Of a stretch of DNA of 64,000 nucleotides, positions 1-8,995 are shown piece after piece; the first letter of the stretch is position 1, and each line of letters begins with the position of its first letter. Origin of the DNA: Rheinheimera sp. SA_1 (lineage in GTDB: Bacteria > Pseudomonadota > Gammaproteobacteria > Enterobacterales > Alteromonadaceae); contig NZ_LXWK01000016.1 of the NCBI RefSeq assembly GCF_001669775.1, forward strand, positions 62,001 to 126,000, written 5' to 3'. A program made the position numbers and the translations under genes. Below the pieces are notes generated by a model. That model ran no database searches. It had not been told where the DNA came from and saw only the letters and a list, made by a program, of their open reading frames with translations.

Positions 1-219
1 GTTGATCCAGATTTCGCGATCAGTAATCACGGCCTGACGCATCGATTCACGCTCTTCACCGGATAACATGGTGGTCATTTCGTAGGAAAAATCGTAGATG
101 GATAAAAAGGCGGTGAGTCGGCAAGCGGTATGTTCCGCCAGTTCAAAGGCGCGATCTAATGCTTTTTGAATGGGTTGGCTGGGGTCGAGCACCACCAGCA
201 CGTCCTGATAAGTTGCCAT
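1..219 (-). CDS. uspE: Universal stress protein UspE, N-terminal part (cut by window edge)
   Basis: The first 73 codons are visible, starting MATYQDVLVVLDPSQPIQKA and continuing off the left edge. The opening matches the first strand and loop of a Usp domain, and the position next to fnr is the classical place of uspE (ydaA), a tandem two-domain Usp protein of about 310 residues involved in stress survival. The start is the ATG at 217-219, preceded by a purine-rich AAGGAGACAAC ribosome binding site. An FNR-like box lies about 75 bp upstream, suggesting induction at low oxygen. Only the N-terminal domain can be seen, so the assignment to UspE rather than another Usp rests partly on the neighbour. 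Confidence 0.85.
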   Translation of the reverse strand, partial: MATYQDVLVVLDPSQPIQKALDRAFELAEHTACRLTAFLSIYDFSYEMTTMLSGEERESMRQAVITDREIWIN

Positions 220-291
220 CGTTGTCTCCTTGCTAAGGCCAGTTGTGTGCCTTAAGTGTAGACAACTTAAAACTATCTGCTTCTGCAATCC

Positions 292-305
292 TTGTTTTGG
301 ATCAA
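292..305. promoter_or_regulatory. FNR-like box upstream of uspE
   Basis: The sequence TTGTT-TTGG-ATCAA matches 9 of the 10 conserved bases of the FNR/ANR consensus TTGAT-N4-ATCAA. It lies 73 bp before the uspE start codon and beyond the 3' end of fnr (stop at 389). Position and match suggest direct FNR control of uspE; this is inference. Confidence 0.5.
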
Positions 306-388
306 ATCGAGGTTAAACAGCTAACCGACCCTGTTTTTTGACACTATCGGCACGGTGATGATGGCTTGAGTCAGGAAGCAACTTCAGA

Positions 389-1114
389 TCAAGGGCTAAC
401 AGCCGCAACATTGGTCATGCCCGCGACTTTGCTCAGGCCGGCAAAATCACTGATCACAATCAATTTACCGTCAACATGGATCAGCTCATCTTTGTGAAAA
501 CGGCCGAGCAAACGGCTGATGGTTTCTACAGTTAAGCCAAGGTAATTGCCAATTTCGCCACGGGTCATCGTCAACCGGAATTCTTTTTTCGAAAAACCCC
601 GATTGCCAAACCGTTGCGCCAGATTGGTTAAAAACGCCGCCAGTTTTTGTTCAGCGGTTTTACGATTCAACCACAACATCATTTGTTGGTCGCCGGAGAT
701 ATCCTGACTCATCAGCCGCATCAGTTGTTGCCGCAGTTTCGGTAACTGATCCAGTAGTGGTTCCAGCGTATGATAGGGAATTTCGCACACCATCGCCGTT
801 TCCAGCGCCTGCGCGTAGCTTGGATGCTGTTGATTGCCGATGGCGTCAAAACCAATGACATCGCCCGGCAGATGAAAACCGGTAATTTGTTCTTCACCTT
901 GCTCGGTCAGGGTGTAGGTTTTAAAAGATCCGGTCCGCACGGCATACAACGCATGCAATGGTTTGCCAGCTTCAAACAGGTGATCACCTTTATGCGACGG
1001 GCGTTTACGCTGAATAATGTCGTCCAGTTGATCCAGTTCGGCCGTGTTTAAAGAGAACGGCAGGCACAGTTGGCTGAAACCACAGTCCTGACAATTAATA
1101 GCGGAAGCACTCAT
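389..1114 (-). CDS. fnr: Oxygen-sensing transcriptional regulator FNR (EtrA/ANR type)
   Basis: This is a 241-residue Crp/Fnr regulator. The four iron-sulfur ligands are present: Cys8, Cys11 and Cys17 in the N-terminal CQDC...C cluster and Cys110 in MVCEIPY, corresponding to Cys20, 23, 29 and 122 of the E. coli protein. A cyclic-nucleotide-type beta barrel (about 25-150) is followed by a helix-turn-helix whose recognition helix reads [12 protein letters not shown], the standard FNR signature. The protein begins about 12 residues later than E. coli FNR, but all ligands are kept and an in-frame stop upstream excludes a much longer form. It senses oxygen through a 4Fe-4S cluster and activates genes for microaerobic growth. 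The downstream cco operon and uspE are likely targets. Confidence 0.95.
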   Translation of the reverse strand: MSASAINCQDCGFSQLCLPFSLNTAELDQLDDIIQRKRPSHKGDHLFEAGKPLHALYAVRTGSFKTYTLTEQGEEQITGFHLPGDVIGFDAIGNQQHPSYAQALETAMVCEIPYHTLEPLLDQLPKLRQQLMRLMSQDISGDQQMMLWLNRKTAEQKLAAFLTNLAQRFGNRGFSKKEFRLTMTRGEIGNYLGLTVETISRLLGRFHKDELIHVDGKLIVISDFAGLSKVAGMTNVAAVSP

Positions 1115-1156
1115 AGGGGAAGTTTCCAGTTTGTGGCCAAAATGCAGGCCATCAGC

Positions 1157-1834
1157 TTAAAAAAATAACCTTAATAGTGCAAGGGATATTGTGTGGCAAC
1201 CATAAGCGAGCAACAACAAAGCGGCGCTATAACGCACCCAAGGCTGGTTTTTCCAGCGTGTTAATGTTGAAGCGGCCTGACCGGCGACCAGCAATGCCGG
1301 TAAAGTTCCGACCCCAAAAGCCAACATCCACAGCGCACCGTCCAAAGCGGAACCGCTGGCCAGACTCCAGCTCAGACTGGAATAGACCAGACCACAGGGC
1401 AAATAGCCCCAGCCCCAACCGTAAGCAAAGGCTTTGGGCAAGGTATTGAGCGGTAACAGGCGCTTGGTTAACGGCTGAATATGCCGCCATAAGCGTGAAC
1501 CAAGCTGTTCGAGGCCGGTTAACACACTGGACAGTTTCGCGATGTAAAGCGCCATCAGGATCAACATCAGACCGGCCAGCAGTTGTAGTGCCTGCCGGGC
1601 GATGCCGCCAAAGCCCATGGCCTGAAAACCTAACCAGCCGACCAGGCCGCCAAGCAAGGCATAACTGCAGATCCGACCGGCACTTAATGCCAGCTGGAAT
1701 CGTAAGCGTTGCCAGCGGCTTTGCTCAGGCAGCATCATCTGCAAGGCGCTGGCGATACCTCCGCACATCACCAGGCAATGACCGCTGCCCGTTAATCCGA
1801 TAAGCACTGCTGCCAGCATCTCCATCAGCGGCAA
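1157..1834 (-). CDS. TauE/SafE-like (COG2836) membrane protein of the cco cluster
   Basis: This 225-residue protein has about six hydrophobic membrane segments, beginning with MLAAVLIGLTGSGHCLVMCG. The GxGHCxxMCGG motif near residue 18 is typical of the sulfite-exporter-like/cytochrome-biogenesis (DsbD_2-like) family commonly found beside ccoS. The cysteine and histidine in the first segment resemble a metal or thiol site. It ends the ccoNOQP-ccoHIS gene block, with only 3 bp separating it from ccoS. The family is often annotated as sulfite exporter, but in this setting a role in copper handling or thiol chemistry for cbb3 oxidase assembly is more plausible. The exact function is not known. 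Confidence 0.8.
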   Translation of the reverse strand: MPLMEMLAAVLIGLTGSGHCLVMCGGIASALQMMLPEQSRWQRLRFQLALSAGRICSYALLGGLVGWLGFQAMGFGGIARQALQLLAGLMLILMALYIAKLSSVLTGLEQLGSRLWRHIQPLTKRLLPLNTLPKAFAYGWGWGYLPCGLVYSSLSWSLASGSALDGALWMLAFGVGTLPALLVAGQAASTLTRWKNQPWVRYSAALLLLAYGCHTISLALLRLFF

Positions 1835-1837
1835 CCG

Positions 1838-2104
1838 TTAGTGATTTTTTGAAGAAGTGGTGTTGATGCAGCCGTTAGCATCGGCATCGCTAGCAGTATT
1901 CGTGTCGCCATCCGCCGGAAACCCGACGGAAGCAGGAGCTGGATCTGCCGCCGGAGCAGGCTTGGTTTGGTTATCAAACAAAATGCTGTAGGCTTCTTTG
2001 TCCAGATCATCAAACTGGCGCGAACGTACCGCCCAGAAAAACACCCCAAGGCCAATCAGCACAAACAACACCGCAATCGGGATTAATACAAAAATAATGC
2101 TCAT
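1838..2104 (-). CDS. ccoS: cbb3-type oxidase assembly protein CcoS
   Basis: This is an 88-residue protein with one N-terminal membrane helix (about 4-26) followed by the CcoS signature FFWAVRSRQFDDLDKEAYSI. It is needed for insertion of redox cofactors into the cbb3 oxidase in other bacteria. The tail after residue 50 is rich in Ala, Pro and Asp and looks disordered. Its start overlaps the ccoI stop by 4 bp (ATGA type), so the two are translationally coupled. It sits between ccoI and the TauE/SafE-like gene. Confidence 0.93.
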   Translation of the reverse strand: MSIIFVLIPIAVLFVLIGLGVFFWAVRSRQFDDLDKEAYSILFDNQTKPAPAADPAPASVGFPADGDTNTASDADANGCINTTSSKNH

Positions 2105-4488
2105 GCTTTTAATAACCTAAGAGAATTAGAAACCACCAATAATGAGCTGAACGACATGCCAATCACCGCCACATAAGGCGACACAAAACCACAAACCGCC
2201 AGTGGAATAATCACCAGATTATAACCAACGGCCCATAGCAAATTCTGTCGTACTACTTTTTTCGCCAGTTGTGCGCCGGCGATAAGTTCTGCCAGCATTG
2301 ATAAATCGTTGTGCAGCAGCACCACATCCGCCTGGTTTTTCGATAAGTCAGTGCCGCTATCGAGCGCAACCGACACATGCGCGGCATGAAAACTAGGGCT
2401 GTCGTTAATGCCATCACCAACCATCAGTACAATATCACCGCTGTCGACCGCCTGTTGGATAAACTGTACCTTATCTTCCGGCGTACAGGATTTATGCAAA
2501 GATTCGATGCCAAACTGGCTGGCGATGTCATTGGCCTGATTCGAGCTGTCACCGGTCAGAATGCCAAAACTAATACCAAGCGCCTGCAACTGTGGCATCA
2601 GCTGGGATATTTCTGGCCGGATTTCGTCGGCAAGCGCAATGCTCGCCACATGCTGGTCGTCGATGGTACAAAATACCTGCCAGTTGGCATCGGCCGTTAC
2701 TTCGCAAAAAGCGGCGTTGCCAACACGCACCAATAACGGCTGCTGTTGATAGTGCCAAATGGCACTGATGCCCGCACCAATCTGCAACCTCACTTCAGAC
2801 AATGCTTGCTGGCTTTGACGATAATCCGCAAAAGCCTTGGCGATTGGATGTTCGGAATAGGCTTCGATATTGGCAATTAAATCCAGTACCTGGCTTTCGC
2901 TAAAGTTCGACGGCGGTAAGTCGAGCTGGCGGACACTAAATTTACCATGGGTCAGAGTACCGGTTTTATCAAAAAATACTTTGGTTAAATTCGGTAAAAA
3001 TTCCAGCACTTGCTGATTTTTAATCAAAATACCTTTGCGGTTTAACCGGGCGAGCGCACAGGTGATGGCAGTGGGTGTTGCCAGGCTCAAGGCGCAAGGG
3101 CAGGTGGCCACCAGCACCGATAACGTCACCCAAAACGCGCGATCGGCATCAACGTAAAAATACCAGATGGCAAATGTCCCTGTTGCCACCACTAGTAACC
3201 GCTGCACAAAAAAGCGGGCGATTTTGTCAGTTTTTTCCAGCAGCTGCGGTTTTTGATGCAAGGTTTGCTGCTGCAGACTGATAATTTGGCCAAGTCTGGA
3301 TTGGGTAAGTCCTTTATTCACCGCAACTATCAACACACCGTCATGGTTGACGGAACCGGCCAGTACCGTATCACCGGTTTGTCTGGCGACAGCACGGTAT
3401 TCACCGGTCAGCATCGACTCATCAACGCTGCTGCTGCCACTTTGTATCACGCCATCAGCTGGTATGGTTTCACCGGCTTTGACCAGGATTAAATCACCGG
3501 CCTGTAATCTGCGCGCTGAAGTAGCGGTTGCTTGTTCGCCATCCCATAACCAGGCAGTGACCGGCATAATTTTTAATAAGTTACTGGTGGCATCACGGGC
3601 TTGTTTGCGGGCGCGGAATTCAAAAAATTTGCCCAGTTGCAGTAAAAATACAAACATACAAACCGATTCAAAATACACCTCACCACTGTGGCTGATGGTG
3701 GCGTAGGTTGACGCCAAAAAGGTGTAATACAGCGCCAGTACAATCGGCACATCCATATTCAGCTGCCGGCTCTGCAGCGCGCGCCAGGCACTTTTTGAAA
3801 AAGGAGCTGCGGCATAGATCATCACCGGCAACGTCAGCAGTAAACTGACCCAACGCAGGTAACCTTCGTATTGTTGTTCAATACCGGTGTAATCACCAAA
3901 ATACAGACCAAACGCCAGCATCATCACCTGCATACTCATAATGCCGGACACGGCGAGGCGTCTTAAATAAGCACGCATTTCACTCTGATAACTATGCTCT
4001 TCGCTGTCGGTAATAAAAGGACTAGCCTGATAGCCGAGCTTGCTAATTTTTTGCAGTAAATCACTGAGTTTGGCTTGCGCCGGATCCCAGCTGACCACGC
4101 AGCGCGAGGTGCCGGAATTCACTGACACTTTGGCAATTGCCGGATGTTGTTTCAGTTGTTTTTCAATTAACCAGGCGCAAGCGGCGCAGCTCATGCCGGT
4201 AATGGATAATTCGATTTGTTGTAAGCCATCAATTTTGGCGGACAGATCGCTTAGAACTTCGTCGTTGTCATAGCTGGTCTGACTTTGCAGTTGTTCCGGT
4301 ATCAACGAAGCCTTGGCGGCAGGGGCAGTACGAAAACGGTAATAATCGCCCAGACCCTGGCTGATAATCGTATCAGCAACGGCGACACAGCCCGGGCAGC
4401 AAAAGTTGCGGGGCGAGCCCTCAAACGACAACACAAAGTTGCTGCCTTCTGGCACCGCTTCAGCGCAATGAAAACAACGATTTAACAT
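2101..4488 (-). CDS. ccoI: Copper-exporting P1B-type ATPase CcoI (FixI)
   Basis: This 795-residue heavy-metal P-type ATPase supplies copper for the cbb3 oxidase. In order it has: an N-terminal Cys-rich zinc-ribbon-like segment (CFHC near 5 and CCPGC near 30), a heavy-metal-associated domain with GMSCAAC (Cys101 and Cys104), membrane helices, the actuator TGE motif, the transmembrane CPC metal site (ATCPCALSLATP, about residue 460), the phosphorylated aspartate in DKTGTLT (about 505) and the hinge GDGINDSP. The extra Cys-rich N-terminus is characteristic of the CcoI/FixI subfamily rather than CopA. It is flanked by ccoH (9 bp upstream) and ccoS (overlapping). All catalytic motifs are intact. 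Confidence 0.95.
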   Translation of the reverse strand: MLNRCFHCAEAVPEGSNFVLSFEGSPRNFCCPGCVAVADTIISQGLGDYYRFRTAPAAKASLIPEQLQSQTSYDNDEVLSDLSAKIDGLQQIELSITGMSCAACAWLIEKQLKQHPAIAKVSVNSGTSRCVVSWDPAQAKLSDLLQKISKLGYQASPFITDSEEHSYQSEMRAYLRRLAVSGIMSMQVMMLAFGLYFGDYTGIEQQYEGYLRWVSLLLTLPVMIYAAAPFSKSAWRALQSRQLNMDVPIVLALYYTFLASTYATISHSGEVYFESVCMFVFLLQLGKFFEFRARKQARDATSNLLKIMPVTAWLWDGEQATATSARRLQAGDLILVKAGETIPADGVIQSGSSSVDESMLTGEYRAVARQTGDTVLAGSVNHDGVLIVAVNKGLTQSRLGQIISLQQQTLHQKPQLLEKTDKIARFFVQRLLVVATGTFAIWYFYVDADRAFWVTLSVLVATCPCALSLATPTAITCALARLNRKGILIKNQQVLEFLPNLTKVFFDKTGTLTHGKFSVRQLDLPPSNFSESQVLDLIANIEAYSEHPIAKAFADYRQSQQALSEVRLQIGAGISAIWHYQQQPLLVRVGNAAFCEVTADANWQVFCTIDDQHVASIALADEIRPEISQLMPQLQALGISFGILTGDSSNQANDIASQFGIESLHKSCTPEDKVQFIQQAVDSGDIVLMVGDGINDSPSFHAAHVSVALDSGTDLSKNQADVVLLHNDLSMLAELIAGAQLAKKVVRQNLLWAVGYNLVIIPLAVCGFVSPYVAVIGMSFSSLLVVSNSLRLLKA

Positions 4489-4497
4489 GCAGACCTG

Positions 4498-4977
4498 TCA
4501 ATAGGTTAGTTTGATGGCTTCTGCCTGAGGCAGAATGAAGGTCGCGCGCAATTTCCATTGTTCGGTTGGGTCGTCAACCAAAAGATTCCATTTGCCGGTC
4601 AGTGTCAACGGCAGTTCAGCGATATATAAATTTTCACCGCTACGCTCGGCCTGTACTTCAAAATCCTGGGCCGCAACGGTGTTATGTACAAAACGTAGTT
4701 TCAGCTTGGCGTCGAGAATCGGGTTGGACTCGAATTTGACGATGGCTTTATTGGCGGCAATTAAAATACTTGCCTGCAGGTTACGACTGGCGGCCTCGCG
4801 GTATTTTGCCAGATTCATATTAATGGCTTTACCTTCGGCATAATAATCGTCAACTACCAGATCCGGGCTTTGTTGATTCATCAGATAAATGGAGTGCACC
4901 GCTTTGAACATGGTGACGACCGGAATGGCGATCAGGATCCAGGGCCAGACTTGTTTATACCAGGGTTTGACTAACAT
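4498..4977 (-). CDS. ccoH: FixH/CcoH family cbb3 assembly protein
   Basis: This 159-residue protein has a single N-terminal membrane helix (about 10-30) and a periplasmic beta-rich FixH domain, with the typical VDDYYAEGKAIN stretch after the helix and a GKWNLLVDD strand near 130. CcoH interacts with the oxidase and is required for its maturation. It lies between ccoP and ccoI, transcribed with ccoI and ccoS. The usual ccoG is not present between ccoP and ccoH. A hairpin at 5011-5036 separates this gene from ccoP, so expression may be reduced by partial termination. Confidence 0.92.
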   Translation of the reverse strand: MLVKPWYKQVWPWILIAIPVVTMFKAVHSIYLMNQQSPDLVVDDYYAEGKAINMNLAKYREAASRNLQASILIAANKAIVKFESNPILDAKLKLRFVHNTVAAQDFEVQAERSGENLYIAELPLTLTGKWNLLVDDPTEQWKLRATFILPQAEAIKLTY

Positions 4978-5010
4978 GGTGTTCCTCTGTCTGCTAACAC
5001 AGCTGATAAC

Positions 5011-5036
5011 AATAAGCCCCGCTGGCGGGGCTTATT
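5011..5036 (-). terminator. Hairpin between ccoP and ccoH
   Basis: A perfect GC-rich inverted repeat, AATAAGCCCCGC and its complement, has almost no spacer, so the loop is 4-6 nt in practice. On the minus strand it is followed by TTATTGTTATC, a weak U-rich tract. It lies just after ccoP and before ccoH, and could terminate or attenuate transcription after the structural genes. Confidence 0.6.
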
Positions 5037-5090
5037 TCAGCGTACTGCACCGGTACAATTCAGCTGAATTGCACCAGCTCGTTCAGATGA

Positions 5091-6065
5091 TTATTTCGTA
5101 TCGTCCGGACGTGACAACCGGTAGACGTACGCGGCAATCACGTGGATTTTATCTTCACCTAAAGTATCTTTAAATGCTGGCATCTGACCATTACGACCTT
5201 TGAGCAATGATTGCTCGATAGTGCCGGCAGAACCGCCATATAACCAGGTGTTGTCAGTCAGGTTTGGTGCACCAAATGGCAGGTTATGGGCAAGACTGCC
5301 TTTACCGTCTGCGCCGTGACATGCCGCACACATGCCAAACTTGGCTTTACCCGCCGCTGCGTCATTGTCGTTGACCTTACGGCCAGACAGACTTAACACA
5401 TAAGCGGTCATTTCTTTCACGCCTTGCTCACCTAAAGCTTCGCCCCAGGCTGGCATTGCGGCTTTACGTCCGTATAACAGTGTTTCTTTAATCTTGTCGA
5501 CAGTACCGCCATACAGCCAGTCGTTGTCAGTCAGATTCGGGAAACCACGTTGACCACGGGCATCAGAGCCATGGCACTGCGCGCAGTTTTGCAGGAACAA
5601 CCGTTGACCCACTTTTAATGCCTGAGTGTCATACGCCAGCTCTTCAATTGGACGGCTGGTGTATTTGGCAAACTCTTTGGCAAAAGTTTCGTTGGCATGC
5701 AGGTATTCACGATCCAGCTGCGACGGCGTACCAGCAGCTTTTTGCGCTTCAATTGCAGCTTTTGATTCCGCCAGCGACGTAATGCCCTGATTCGAACTGG
5801 TCCAGCCTAACAAGCCTTTCCAGTTGCCGAGGCCAGGGTAGGCCGCAAAGTAGAACACTGACCAGACGATGGTGGCGTAGAACATGATGGTCCACCATTT
5901 TGGCAGTGGATTATTCATTTCTTCGATGCCATCAAATTCGTGGCCAGTTGGTTCGCCTTCAGGCACACCAACGTGGTTTTTCAGGTTCCAGGTTAATAAC
6001 ACCGTACACAGTACAATACATGCGATGGTTAAAATAATGATCCAAGCACTCCAAAAGCTACTCAT
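5091..6065 (-). CDS. ccoP: cbb3-type cytochrome c oxidase subunit III, diheme cytochrome CcoP
   Basis: This 324-residue membrane-anchored diheme cytochrome c passes electrons to the catalytic subunit. It has a membrane helix at about 5-25, a second hydrophobic segment near 65-80, and two CXXCH heme sites, CAQCH (about 158) and CAACH (about 244), each with downstream methionine ligands (AAMPAWG and GQMPAF). The start at MSSFWS is chosen because it follows AGGAG at a good distance and gives the usual length. A longer frame extends to 6137, but that part would lie inside ccoQ. The start overlaps the 3' end of ccoQ by 8 bp. Confidence 0.95.
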   Translation of the reverse strand: MSSFWSAWIIILTIACIVLCTVLLTWNLKNHVGVPEGEPTGHEFDGIEEMNNPLPKWWTIMFYATIVWSVFYFAAYPGLGNWKGLLGWTSSNQGITSLAESKAAIEAQKAAGTPSQLDREYLHANETFAKEFAKYTSRPIEELAYDTQALKVGQRLFLQNCAQCHGSDARGQRGFPNLTDNDWLYGGTVDKIKETLLYGRKAAMPAWGEALGEQGVKEMTAYVLSLSGRKVNDNDAAAGKAKFGMCAACHGADGKGSLAHNLPFGAPNLTDNTWLYGGSAGTIEQSLLKGRNGQMPAFKDTLGEDKIHVIAAYVYRLSRPDDTK

Positions 6066-6237
6066 GATCCGACTCCTGTTGTTGTTTTTGTTTGGGCTTT
6101 TGTTCATCCGCGAAAATCGCGTTGGCGGCCTGGTCAAAATCTGGTTTGCGTTTAATCACAAACAACCAGATCAGCAGGCCGATAAAAGCCGCAAAAATAA
6201 TCACGGTGTAAAAGCTATGAATGGTTGCAAAGTCCAT
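6058..6237 (-). CDS. ccoQ: cbb3-type oxidase subunit CcoQ (FixQ)
   Basis: This 59-residue protein begins MDFATIHSFYTVIIFAAF. It has one membrane helix (about 10-30), a basic patch KRKP and a charged, Gln/Lys-rich tail. Size, topology and position between ccoO and ccoP are diagnostic for CcoQ, which stabilises the complex. It starts 5 bp after the ccoO stop and overlaps ccoP by 8 bp, so the four structural genes are tightly coupled. Confidence 0.93.
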   Translation of the reverse strand: MDFATIHSFYTVIIFAAFIGLLIWLFVIKRKPDFDQAANAIFADEQKPKQKQQQESDHE

Positions 6238-6242
6238 AAGGC

Positions 6243-6851
6243 TTACTTCAACGCTGTGCCGAGTGATTGCAGGTATGCAATCAGGGCTTCGATTTCTTTT
6301 TTCCCTTTCACGGCAGCTTCGGCACCAGCGATATCATCGTCAGTGTAAGGCACGCCAAAAGAACGGAAAATTTCGAGCTTTTTCGCCGTTAACTTGCCAT
6401 CTAATACGTTTTCATCCAGCCATGGGTAACCTGGCATATTAGATTGCGGTACAACAGAACGTGGATCCATTAAGTGGGCAAAGTGCCAGTCATCGCTGTA
6501 ACGACCGCCAACCCGGGCTAAATCAGGGCCTGTACGCTTGGAACCCCATAAAAATGGGTGTTCCCAGATACTTTCTCCGGCAACCGAATAGTGACCATAA
6601 CGCTCAACTTCATGGCGGAATGGACGGATCATCTGGCTGTGGCAGTTGGTACAACCTTCGCGAATGAAGATATCACGGCCTTCCATCTGCAGCGCAGTGT
6701 ATGGCTTCAGACCATCCACCGGAGTGGTGGTGTCTTTGATAAACATCAACGGCGTGATTTCTACCAGGGTACCGAAGCTAATGGCGACAACCGTCAGGAT
6801 TGCCAGCCAGCCAGCGCTTTTTTCAATTTTTTCATGGTAATTCTTAGACAC
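6243..6851 (-). CDS. ccoO: cbb3-type cytochrome c oxidase subunit II, monoheme CcoO
   Basis: This 202-residue membrane-anchored cytochrome c has a signal-anchor helix at about 14-35 and one heme site CTNCH (Cys67, Cys70, His71) in the conserved context [18 protein letters not shown]. The likely axial methionine is in SNMPGYPWL. Length and motifs are normal for CcoO/FixO. The start has a GGAGCT ribosome binding site and lies 10 bp after the ccoN stop. Confidence 0.96.
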   Translation of the reverse strand: MSKNYHEKIEKSAGWLAILTVVAISFGTLVEITPLMFIKDTTTPVDGLKPYTALQMEGRDIFIREGCTNCHSQMIRPFRHEVERYGHYSVAGESIWEHPFLWGSKRTGPDLARVGGRYSDDWHFAHLMDPRSVVPQSNMPGYPWLDENVLDGKLTAKKLEIFRSFGVPYTDDDIAGAEAAVKGKKEIEALIAYLQSLGTALK

Positions 6852-6861
6852 GATAAGCTCC

Positions 6862-8289
6862 TTATGCCGCTTCTGCTACCGGCTCTAACACGCCTTCTTT
6901 CGCCCGGACAGTTTTGATCACGTTGTATGCCATCACCAGCATACCGGTCACCACAAAACAGCCACCAATAAAGCGCATTAAGTAAAACGGATAAGAGGCT
7001 TCCAGCGACTGAACAAAGCTGTAAGTCAGGGTGCCGTCAGTATTCACTGCACGCCACATCATGCCCTGCATAATACCGCTGATCCACATGGCCACGATGT
7101 ACAGTACGACACCGGTGGTATGTAACCAGAAGTGTGTATTGACCAGTTTCAGACTATACATCCGGCCTTGACCAAACAGGATAGGAATCATGTGGTACAA
7201 AGCACCGATTGAAACCATCGCAACCCAGCCTAAAGCACCAGAGTGCACGTGACCAACAGTCCAGTCGGTGTAATGCGACAGCGCATTTACTGACTTGATT
7301 GCCATCATCGGGCCTTCGAAGGTCGACATACCGTAGAACGACAAAGACACAATCAGGAAACGTAAAATCGGGTCAGTTTTCAGCTTATGCCAGGCACCGG
7401 ATAACGTCATGATACCGTTGATCATACCGCCCCAGCTTGGCACAAACAGAATCACTGACATCACCATACCAACGGACTGGGTCCAGTCTGGCAGGGCAGT
7501 GTAGTGTAAGTGGTGCGAACCGGCCCAAATGTACAACGCAATCAGAGCCCAGAAGTGTACAACCGACAAACGGTACGAATACACCGGACGACCAGCTTGT
7601 TTAGGAACGAAGTAATACATCATCCCGAGGAAACCAGCGGTTAACAGGAAACCAACGGCGTTGTGGCCATACCACCACTGCACCATCGCATCCACGGCAC
7701 CGCCGTAAATAGAATAAGATTTGGTCAAGGATACCGGGATCACCATGCTGTTAACGATATGCAGTGCAGCAACAGTGATAATAAAACCGCCGTAGAACCA
7801 GTTCGCTACATAGATGTGGCTGGTCGTACGTTTAATCATGGTACCGAAGAACACTACAGCGTAGCTGATCCAGACGATGGCAATCAGCACGTCGATAGGC
7901 CATTCCAGTTCAGCATATTCTTTACTCTGGCTGATACCCTGCGGTAACGTAATCGCAGCGGCGATAATCACCACTTGCCAGCCGATAAAGGTAAACATCG
8001 CCAGTTTTTCAGCGTAGAGCCGGACCTGACAGGTACGCTGAACTACGTAATAAGAGGTCGCGAATAACGCACTGGTACCAAAAGCGAAAATAACCGCATT
8101 GGTGTGAAGAGGACGAAGACGGCTATAAGTCAGCCAGGCAGTATCAAAGTTCAGAGCGGGCCAATATAATTGTGCCGCTAGTAAAACACCCACGCTCATG
8201 CCAACTATACCCCACAACACCGTTGTGAGAGCAAAGAGGCGGACAACCGTGTAGTTGTAGTCAACATTTAACGATTTGGTCTGGCTCAT
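6862..8289 (-). CDS. ccoN: cbb3-type cytochrome c oxidase catalytic subunit I, CcoN
   Basis: This 475-residue heme-copper oxidase catalytic subunit has about twelve membrane helices. Conserved motifs include [15 protein letters not shown] (low-spin heme His), [10 protein letters not shown] (CuB His and the cross-linked Tyr region), [13 protein letters not shown] (CuB histidines) and [12 protein letters not shown] (heme ligands). It reduces oxygen with high affinity at the inner membrane. The start chosen is MSQTKSLNV at 8287-8289, which gives the family length; the frame stays open to 8376 but the extra 29 residues are not family-like. I found no good FNR box in the 200 bp upstream, although control by FNR is usual for this operon. 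Confidence 0.96.
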   Translation of the reverse strand: MSQTKSLNVDYNYTVVRLFALTTVLWGIVGMSVGVLLAAQLYWPALNFDTAWLTYSRLRPLHTNAVIFAFGTSALFATSYYVVQRTCQVRLYAEKLAMFTFIGWQVVIIAAAITLPQGISQSKEYAELEWPIDVLIAIVWISYAVVFFGTMIKRTTSHIYVANWFYGGFIITVAALHIVNSMVIPVSLTKSYSIYGGAVDAMVQWWYGHNAVGFLLTAGFLGMMYYFVPKQAGRPVYSYRLSVVHFWALIALYIWAGSHHLHYTALPDWTQSVGMVMSVILFVPSWGGMINGIMTLSGAWHKLKTDPILRFLIVSLSFYGMSTFEGPMMAIKSVNALSHYTDWTVGHVHSGALGWVAMVSIGALYHMIPILFGQGRMYSLKLVNTHFWLHTTGVVLYIVAMWISGIMQGMMWRAVNTDGTLTYSFVQSLEASYPFYLMRFIGGCFVVTGMLVMAYNVIKTVRAKEGVLEPVAEAA

Positions 8290-8570
8290 GTTGAGTTCCG
8301 CTGCAGTTTTTTGCAAGTTAGTAAAAATTACACCCTTGGGGGTGACCCTTCTTATAATAGACCGAAAGTTTAGCAAGGTTTTTCTGATATGACCTTGTCT
8401 TAGCTATCAATCTTTGGGCGCGATAATACGAGTTTTGCCCCTGAAAAGATAGGCGGACTCACCGGTTTTATGATGTAGAACAAGGTTGCTGCGCAGTTTT
8501 TAAGCAGAGTGCCGCGTTTTGTGCAGAAAGGTACCGCAACCTATACAACAGGAAGGAAAGTGGTTTGTTA

Positions 8571-8990
8571 ATGAGATGTTTTTCGGTTGTCGCCATACTG
8601 CTGTTTGTTGTTGGTATCTGCGGCTGTGAAGACAAAAAAGAACCTGCTGCAGAGGTCGCTGATTGGCAAACTGCACTTGGTGATCTTCAGCACAGTATTC
8701 AGCTCAGTATCAGCCCCGGTCAAATTCCGGTGGAAAGACTTTTGCGGTTGCAACTACGCAGTGAACAGCCATTACAAAAGGTGTCGGCCGAAATGACGGG
8801 GGTCAGTATGTATATGGGGAGAATTCCACTGCGTTTCACCTTCGACGCTGCCACCGGATTGTGGGTCAGTGACTTTATGTTAGGTGCTTGTTCGGATCCA
8901 CAGATGATTTGGCAATTAAAGCTGCAATTAACCGATAGCAGTGGCAATGTCCGCCAGCTGTCGACTGAAGTGCAGTCTAGCTGGCGTTAA
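8571..8990 (+). CDS. Small predicted lipoprotein of unknown function
   Basis: This is a product of about 139 residues with an N-terminal hydrophobic segment ending in a lipobox-like ICGC (Cys near 17), followed by an acidic linker and a beta-rich domain containing MGRIPLRF and, near the end, a lone Cys in LGACSDP. The layout resembles small periplasmic FixH/YtkA-like domains found beside oxidase genes, but I cannot assign a family. The ribosome binding site AAGGA at 8553-8557 is 13 nt before this ATG and 7 nt before an in-frame TTG at 8565, so either start is possible. It is divergent from ccoN and ends 5 bp from the convergent mutarotase gene. Confidence 0.65.
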   Translation: MRCFSVVAILLFVVGICGCEDKKEPAAEVADWQTALGDLQHSIQLSISPGQIPVERLLRLQLRSEQPLQKVSAEMTGVSMYMGRIPLRFTFDAATGLWVSDFMLGACSDPQMIWQLKLQLTDSSGNVRQLSTEVQSSWR

Positions 8991-8995
8991 CCCTT

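Noticed and set aside
5884-6348. Plus-strand frame of 154 codons over ccoP and ccoQ
   Set aside because: It lies antisense to three well-supported cco genes.
8290-8420. FNR box controlling ccoN
   Set aside because: Only isolated half sites such as TTGAT are visible; no arrangement close to TTGAT-N4-ATCAA.
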